Positions 6,215 to 9,433 of a stretch of 9,433 nt of DNA are shown here, in pieces. This DNA comes from Acetobacteraceae bacterium. GTDB taxonomy: Bacteria; Pseudomonadota; Alphaproteobacteria; Zavarziniales; Zavarziniaceae. A model generated the notes under the pieces. The model was given only the letters and a program-made list of their open reading frames with translations, was not told where the DNA came from and did not search any database. Position 1 is the first letter of the stretch. Each line of letters begins with the position of its first letter. The translations under genes were made by a program, and so were the position numbers. The DNA lies in assembly GCA_947379865.1 (NCBI GenBank), contig CANCOY010000129.1, positions 1-9,433 on the forward strand. The letters run 5' to 3'.

Positions 6215-6244
6215 AGCATAAGAGAAGCCGGCGCGCGCCGGCAA
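6215..6244 (-). promoter_or_regulatory. Candidate promoter of the catabolic operon
   Basis: On the minus strand: TTGCCG (6244-6239, 4 of 6 to TTGACA), an 18-bp spacer, and TATGCT (6220-6215, 4 of 6 to TATAAT). This gives a leader of about 60 nt to the LEH-like ATG. The spacer is almost entirely the palindrome 6227-6242, so a dimeric regulator could bind between the boxes. Confidence 0.4.
6227..6242. repeat. 16-bp perfect palindrome in the promoter spacer
   Basis: GCCGGCGCGCGCCGGC is fully self-complementary. It could be a dimeric operator, or in RNA a short stem (GCCGGC/GCCGGC) with a GCGC loop. A terminator is unlikely: no minus-strand gene lies upstream of it and the T tract is poor (TTCTCTT). 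Confidence 0.55.
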
Positions 6245-6288
6245 TGCGCCGCCCCGGCCCCTTGTGCCCCCTGCCAGCGCCGCCGGAA

Positions 6289-6334
6289 TAGCGTGTACGG
6301 TAGAATTCTGGTACTGGTACCGTCACACACGCTA
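6289..6334. repeat. Long bulged inverted repeat upstream of ppa
   Basis: TAGCGTGTACGGTA (6289-6302) pairs with TACCGT (6318-6323) plus ACACGCTA (6327-6334). This makes 14 perfect pairs interrupted only by a 3-base bulge (CAC, 6324-6326). The 15-nt centre holds an EcoRI-type palindrome (GAATTC) and GGTAC. It ends 32 bp before the ppa ATG. A -10-like TAGAAT (6301-6306) overlaps it, but no good -35 box is seen. It could be an operator between the divergent ppa and LEH-like genes or a leader RNA hairpin. Confidence 0.6.
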
Positions 6335-6366
6335 CGCCCTGTGCCATTCCAACGGAGACCCCCCTC

Positions 6367-6906
6367 ATGGACATCACCAAGATCCCGATCGGCAAGGCGC
6401 CGCCTTATGACATCAACGTCATCGTCGAAATCCCCAAGGGGGGCGAGCCGGTGAAATATGAGCTGGACAAGGAATCCGGCGCCATGTTCGTCGACCGTTT
6501 CCTGCACACGGCCATGTTCTATCCCGGCAATTATGGCTTTGTGCCGCACACGCTTTCCGCCGATGGCGATCCCATTGACGTGATCGTGGTGGGGCAGGCC
6601 CCGGTGGTGCCCGGCGCCGTCATTCGCGCCCGGCCGATTGGCGCCATCATGATGGAAGACGAGGCTGGGCCCGACGAGAAGGTGGTGGCGGTGCCTGTGG
6701 ACAAGTTGCACCCCTTCTATTCCGGCGTGCGCAACTATACCGACCTGCCGCAGATCCTGTGCGACCAGATCGCCCACTTCTTCCAGCACTACAAGGACCT
6801 GGAAAAAGGCAAATGGGTGACCATCGTCAACTGGGTGGATGCCGAGGGGGCCGCCAGGCTGGTAGAGGCTGCCATCGCTCGCGCCAATGAGAAAAATCCT
6901 GAATAA
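6367..6906 (+). CDS. ppa: Inorganic pyrophosphatase, family I
   Basis: A cytoplasmic Mg-dependent enzyme that hydrolyses pyrophosphate to two phosphates and so drives polymer synthesis. The 179-residue length is standard for bacterial family I. The signature DGDPIDV (66-72) supplies D66, D68 and D71. D98 and D103 complete the metal site (E. coli D65, D67, D70, D97, D102, all at an offset of one). K30, R44, Y56, Y142 and K143 match further active-site residues. GGAG lies 9 nt before ATG 6367. The gene is divergent from the catabolic operon and is probably monocistronic, since a strong hairpin follows its stop. It is a housekeeping gene and marks host chromosome here. Confidence 0.96.
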   Translation: MDITKIPIGKAPPYDINVIVEIPKGGEPVKYELDKESGAMFVDRFLHTAMFYPGNYGFVPHTLSADGDPIDVIVVGQAPVVPGAVIRARPIGAIMMEDEAGPDEKVVAVPVDKLHPFYSGVRNYTDLPQILCDQIAHFFQHYKDLEKGKWVTIVNWVDAEGAARLVEAAIARANEKNPE

Positions 6907-6920
6907 CTAGCCTCTGTGTT

Positions 6921-6957
6921 CAGCGTTCAGCGCATGGCTCCATTGCGCTGAACGCTG
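6921..6957 (+). terminator. Hairpin after ppa, probable terminator
   Basis: CAGCGTTCAGCGCA (6921-6934) and TGCGCTGAACGCTG (6944-6957) form a 14-bp perfect stem with a 9-nt loop that can pair further (ATGG/CCAT). It starts 14 bp after the ppa stop. The following DNA is AT-rich (ATTAGCAATTTTCC) but has no clean T run directly at the stem, so termination may be imperfect or Rho-assisted. Confidence 0.65.
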
Positions 6958-7096
6958 GTGATTAGCAATTTTCCTTTATTTTCATATACTTAATAAATCC
7001 CACCTGCCGCCGCCGTTGGTGCTGCCAGCCGAAAATGGTGCACTGCACTCAAAAATGTCTTGCGTCTGAACGAAATGTATTTTATTCAGAGTTCAT

Positions 7097-7112
7097 GGTT
7101 CAAGGATGAACC
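7097..7112 (+). promoter_or_regulatory. Short palindrome upstream of the microprotein genes
   Basis: GGTTCA (7097-7102) and TGAACC (7107-7112) are perfect inverted repeats around AGGA. A second overlapping pair, GTTCAT (7091-7096) and ATGAAC (7106-7111), allows an alternative fold. It ends 25 bp before the ATG of the first microprotein. It may be a repressor site or a leader RNA stem. No convincing promoter boxes were found in 6958-7090. Confidence 0.35.
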
Positions 7113-7137
7113 ACCAGAACAGACCAAGGAGCCCGCC

Positions 7138-7230
7138 ATGACCCAGGACATCGCCTATCGCACCGCGCTGGTCATCGTTGTCGCTTATGCGTTCGCGCTT
7201 GTCGGCAACATTGCCAGCAGCATCGTCTGA
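7138..7230 (+). CDS. 30-residue single-pass membrane microprotein, copy 1
   Basis: ATG 7138 has a strong ribosome site (AAGGAG, 6 nt spacing) and the frame closes at TGA 7228-7230. The N-terminus is polar (MTQDIAYR). It is followed by an uninterrupted hydrophobic segment, about residues 9-23 (TALVIVVAYAFALVG), and then NIASSIV, i.e. one transmembrane or membrane-surface helix. No family is recognised. Support for a real gene: the next small frame, 41 nt downstream, encodes an ungapped relative (10 of 24 identical; shared Y..A.V...AYA.A..GN....I), and each has its own ribosome site. Codon choice is GC-rich as in the neighbours. Function is unknown; such peptides may assist a membrane complex or act as toxin-like or stress peptides, but nothing here decides. 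Confidence 0.65.
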   Translation: MTQDIAYRTALVIVVAYAFALVGNIASSIV

Positions 7231-7271
7231 ACAGATCCCGCCAGGGATTCTGCGCAAAAAGGGAACACGCC

Positions 7272-7391
7272 ATGTCGAAACTGATTGAATCTGCCACGTC
7301 GCCCAACGGGGCCTATCTGCTGGCACGGGTCGTCATGGCGGCCTATGCGCTGGCTTTCACCGGCAACGCCGTTGCCCTGATCGCAGCCTGA
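7272..7391 (+). CDS. 39-residue single-pass membrane microprotein, copy 2
   Basis: ATG 7272 follows AAAAAGGGAAC (GGGA about 7 nt upstream) and ends at TGA 7389-7391. A polar N-terminal extension (MSKLIESATSPNG) precedes a hydrophobic segment, about residues 15-30 (YLLARVVMAAYALAFT), and then GNAVALIAA. Residues 15-38 align without gaps with residues 7-30 of the preceding microprotein; identical positions include Y15, A18, V20, A24, Y25, A26, A28, G31, N32 and I37. The pair therefore looks like a tandem duplication that has diverged, under constraint on the AYA-x-A-x-x-GN face. Arg19 inside the hydrophobic stretch is also notable. The two genes are probably co-transcribed. No family is recognised. 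Confidence 0.65.
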   Translation: MSKLIESATSPNGAYLLARVVMAAYALAFTGNAVALIAA

Positions 7392-7413
7392 GATCCCCAA
7401 TCCCTCAGGCTCC

Positions 7414-7435
7414 GGGCGCCCTCAAGGCGGCGCCC
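7414..7435 (+). terminator. GC hairpin after the microprotein genes
   Basis: GGGCGCC (7414-7420) and GGCGCCC (7429-7435) form a 7-bp stem 22 bp after the second microprotein stop. No T tract follows, so it is only a possible terminator; it is the first of a chain of hairpins. Confidence 0.4.
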
Positions 7436-7436
7436 G

Positions 7437-7473
7437 CCCGGGGGTCCAGTTTCCCTCCCCCTGGACCCCCGGG
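7437..7473. terminator. Strong GC hairpin, possible bidirectional terminator
   Basis: CCCGGGGGTCCAG (7437-7449) and CTGGACCCCCGGG (7461-7473) form a 13-bp perfect stem around an 11-nt pyrimidine loop. Its right arm overlaps the first unit of the 35-bp array. It lies between convergent genes but has no T run on either side. Confidence 0.5.
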
Positions 7474-7625
7474 GGCGCTTGCGCCCCCGGATTGAACAGA
7501 TAACTTCGGGCGCTTGCGCCCCCGGATTGAACAGATAACTACGGGCGCTTGCGCCCCCGGATTGGACAGATAACTACGGGCGCTTGCGCCCCCGGTCTGA
7601 AGTAAAATCGGGGCGCTTGCGCCCC
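7471..7625. repeat. 35-bp tandem repeat array with a GC palindrome in each unit
   Basis: GGGCGCTTGCGCCCC begins at 7473, 7508, 7543, 7578 and 7611, giving periods of 35, 35, 35 and 33 bp. Each is a palindrome (up to GGGGGCGC-TT-GCGCCCCC in the first copy, GGGGCGC-TT-GCGCCCC in the last). The first three linkers are near-identical (GGATTGAACAGATAACT, with one A/G change in the third and TTC versus TAC at the end). The fourth linker differs (GGTCTGAAGTAAAATCG). The array lies in the convergent gap between the microprotein genes and the large minus-strand gene and ends 7 bp from that gene's stop. 35 is not a multiple of three, and no coding frame is suggested. Confidence 0.9.
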
Positions 7626-7631
7626 GTGCCC

Positions 7632-9433
7632 TCAGATTGAAGTACTGTTCAGGCTGTTCTGGGCGTTCATGATCAAGATCGCCGACTGATAGTGCGATGT
7701 TCCCGAGCTATAGCTGCCAATATCGACGGCGGCGAGATAGCGTTTGACGAACTGCTCCGTAAAGTCGGTCGTCTGAACAACAAACGGATCTGCGCCGGTA
7801 TTACCCTCCTGGAAGGGCGTTGCCGCATCAGGATTGGCTGTCACGATCTCCTGACGCTTTGCCGTCACCTCATCCCGGTTTGCCTTCATCTCTACATTGG
7901 CGGTGTTCAGCGCCGAAAGCGCATCCCTAAGGGCTGTCCAGGGCTGGGATGTGCTGTCGAACTGGCCCGTCTTCGTGAGCACCCCGGCGCCATCAACCAG
8001 AACTTTCACAACCGAGGTGCTTAGCTGGCTCTGGGTTCTCAGCTTGAGGAGAAAGCTTGGATCCAGTTGCGGCAGGGCCACGCTCTCAGCATCCGCGCCC
8101 AGAAGCTGCACGCTCCCAAAGGTGGGATTTTCGACTGGTGTACCAATCTTGCTGGTGACCGACTTAACAAGGTCACGATACCGGGCATCAAGGGCCACGC
8201 GCGGGTCCCGGGCCGAGGCGGCCGAGGTGGCCTCGACCGCGCCTGTCATGGCGCTGCCGGCGCGCTGAATGTCAGGCCGCAGGGCCATGATGCTGGCCAG
8301 CGTTTTGGCGGCATCCGCTGTCGTCCAACCGGCTGATTGGGCATAGATATCAGTTGAGAAACTGGCGATCTTCTGCTCCAGGGGAACCGCATCCAGTCCA
8401 AGGCTTGAAGAGCCGTCGCGGGCCAGACCATAGTCAAAATGCGCCGAGTCGCGCAGAAGACTGCGGGTTGTGCCCGTCGCGGGATCCTTGTAGTCACTGG
8501 CGTCGATCGCCGAGCGCATTTCCACCGCCAGCGCGCGCAGGGCCGCCAGATCCGCGGCGCGGTCCCCGGCATAGGACGGCTCACTGCCGACGACTGCCAG
8601 CAACTGCATCTTGCCAAGCTTTGCCATGAGATCATCGACGGTCGCCTTGCCCGCCGCCGCAAGGCCCTTGGCGCCAGCCACACCTGCGGTATCGAGCGCA
8701 ATCGCCGGCCCCCCCATTGCCGCCATGCCTGTCTTGAGAGCCTGATACTCGCTGGTCAGGGCAGTGTTTGCCTGGTCAAGAACCGCCTGACCCTGGGTCA
8801 GGGCCGAAAGCATGGCGTTGAGCCTGACGTCGAGCGCACCACCGCCTGTCACTGCGGCAAGTGCCGAATTGACCTGGTTCAGAGCCGCACTGATGTCATG
8901 CACCTTTACCGGCACGCTGACGCTGCTGGTAATCGACAGCGTTTTATCCAAATGGGTGCCCGAGCCATCGAAATATGCCGCCGGTTGATCCGTCACAGCC
9001 AGGGCCGTGCTGTCGGCAGAGGCAAGACTTGCCAGCGCCGCAGCCTGTTCCCGCATGAAGACCGCCGCCCCCTGCAGGGAGGCCGTGGCGCCGGCAGTAT
9101 CGCCCGCTGCAAGCTTGCCCAGGGCCTCCTGAACACCGTTGATGGCACCATTCAACTGGCGCCTGTTGATGCCGAGTTTGTCTATGGTCGCTGCATAGCC
9201 GTTATAGGCTGCGATGATCCCAGGCAGATTTGCGCGCTGCCGGGCCGCCTCCCCCGCATTGGCGGCAATTGAAGCGTCAAGCCCGGCATAGTCGGTTTGA
9301 AGCTTGCCAAGGTCGGTCACCATGGCGTCAATCTTGGCCGTGGTGGCGTCCAGTGTCGCCAGCGCCGCATCGGCCTTTGCAAGCTTTGTCCGGGCAATGG
9401 CCGTGGCATCACCATCGCCGGCGGCGTTCGTCG
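7632..9433 (-). CDS. Large Ala/Ser/Thr-rich helical protein, C-terminal 600 codons (5' end outside window)
   Basis: The minus-strand frame is open from the right edge to TGA 7634-7632, about 599 residues. There is an internal ATG at 9323, but the same frame continues upstream with similar coding character (KLAKADAALATLDA, TAKIDAM), so the true start lies beyond 9433. The visible part has no cysteine and very little tryptophan. It has long amphipathic helices near its N-terminal end (visible residues ~1-140) and a central mixed region. The C-terminal end is polar and Ser/Tyr-rich (YLAAVDIGSYSSGTSHYQ, then NAQNSLNSTSI). No transmembrane helix or known motif was seen. Lack of Cys plus Ala/Ser/Thr richness is typical of exported, surface or filamentous proteins, but the signal region is not visible. 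I do not recognise the family. Its 3' end abuts the 35-bp repeat array. Confidence 0.8.
   Translation of the reverse strand, partial: TNAAGDGDATAIARTKLAKADAALATLDATTAKIDAMVTDLGKLQTDYAGLDASIAANAGEAARQRANLPGIIAAYNGYAATIDKLGINRRQLNGAINGVQEALGKLAAGDTAGATASLQGAAVFMREQAAALASLASADSTALAVTDQPAAYFDGSGTHLDKTLSITSSVSVPVKVHDISAALNQVNSALAAVTGGGALDVRLNAMLSALTQGQAVLDQANTALTSEYQALKTGMAAMGGPAIALDTAGVAGAKGLAAAGKATVDDLMAKLGKMQLLAVVGSEPSYAGDRAADLAALRALAVEMRSAIDASDYKDPATGTTRSLLRDSAHFDYGLARDGSSSLGLDAVPLEQKIASFSTDIYAQSAGWTTADAAKTLASIMALRPDIQRAGSAMTGAVEATSAASARDPRVALDARYRDLVKSVTSKIGTPVENPTFGSVQLLGADAESVALPQLDPSFLLKLRTQSQLSTSVVKVLVDGAGVLTKTGQFDSTSQPWTALRDALSALNTANVEMKANRDEVTAKRQEIVTANPDAATPFQEGNTGADPFVVQTTDFTEQFVKRYLAAVDIGSYSSGTSHYQSAILIMNAQNSLNSTSI

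Noticed and set aside
6187..6789. 200-codon minus-strand frame antisense to ppa
   Set aside because: It mirrors the ppa codons, is His/Asp-rich in a shadow-like way, and ppa is a certain gene with all active-site residues.
7031..7100. General stress (EcfG-type GGAAC-CGTT) promoter before the microproteins
   Set aside because: The closest match (TGAAC and AGTT) has mismatches and wrong spacing.
7471..7625. CRISPR array
   Set aside because: Both the stem and the linker of each unit are repeated, so there are no unique spacers; no cas genes are near.

Overview
The window looks like chromosomal DNA of a GC-rich alphaproteobacterium, probably Sphingomonadales. This is inferred from gene content, from the style of the GC-rich inter-operon hairpins (GGGGCGC-TT-GCGCCCC) and from the IS5-type transposase; no marker gene fixes the taxon. 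The exception is an AT-rich island at about 944-1480, which reads as foreign DNA.

Left part (1-1552): a complete IS5-family insertion sequence fills 1-943. It has 17-bp imperfect terminal inverted repeats and a transposase split over two frames that join by a -1 shift. It abuts AT-rich DNA whose only open frame (944-1277) is the 3' end of a gene that the IS appears to have cut. About 275 bp of AT-rich DNA without a recognisable gene follows.

Middle part (1553-6150), all on the minus strand: a hipBA-type toxin-antitoxin pair (HipB regulator and HipA Ser/Thr kinase, overlapping by 8 nt) sits downstream of a four-gene cluster. In transcription order the cluster is a limonene-epoxide-hydrolase-like protein, a crotonase (enoyl-CoA hydratase/isomerase superfamily), a SnoaL/NTF2-like protein and an acyl-CoA dehydrogenase. 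It looks like one CoA-ester catabolic operon. The crotonase lacks both classical hydratase glutamates and keeps one acidic residue at the isomerase position. A candidate promoter with a 16-bp palindrome in its spacer lies before the first gene. hipBA has its own candidate promoter with three similar half-sites about 30 bp apart.

Right part (6289-9433): divergent from the operon is ppa (inorganic pyrophosphatase), with a long bulged inverted repeat just before its start and a 14-bp-stem hairpin after its stop. Next comes the most novel-looking item: two tandem genes for 30- and 39-residue single-helix membrane microproteins that are related to each other (shared AYA-x-A-x-x-GN core). They are followed by nested GC hairpins and a 35-bp tandem repeat array in which each unit carries a GC palindrome. 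The array ends at the stop codon of a large convergent minus-strand gene. That gene encodes a cysteine-free, Ala/Ser/Thr-rich, mostly helical protein and runs off the right edge.
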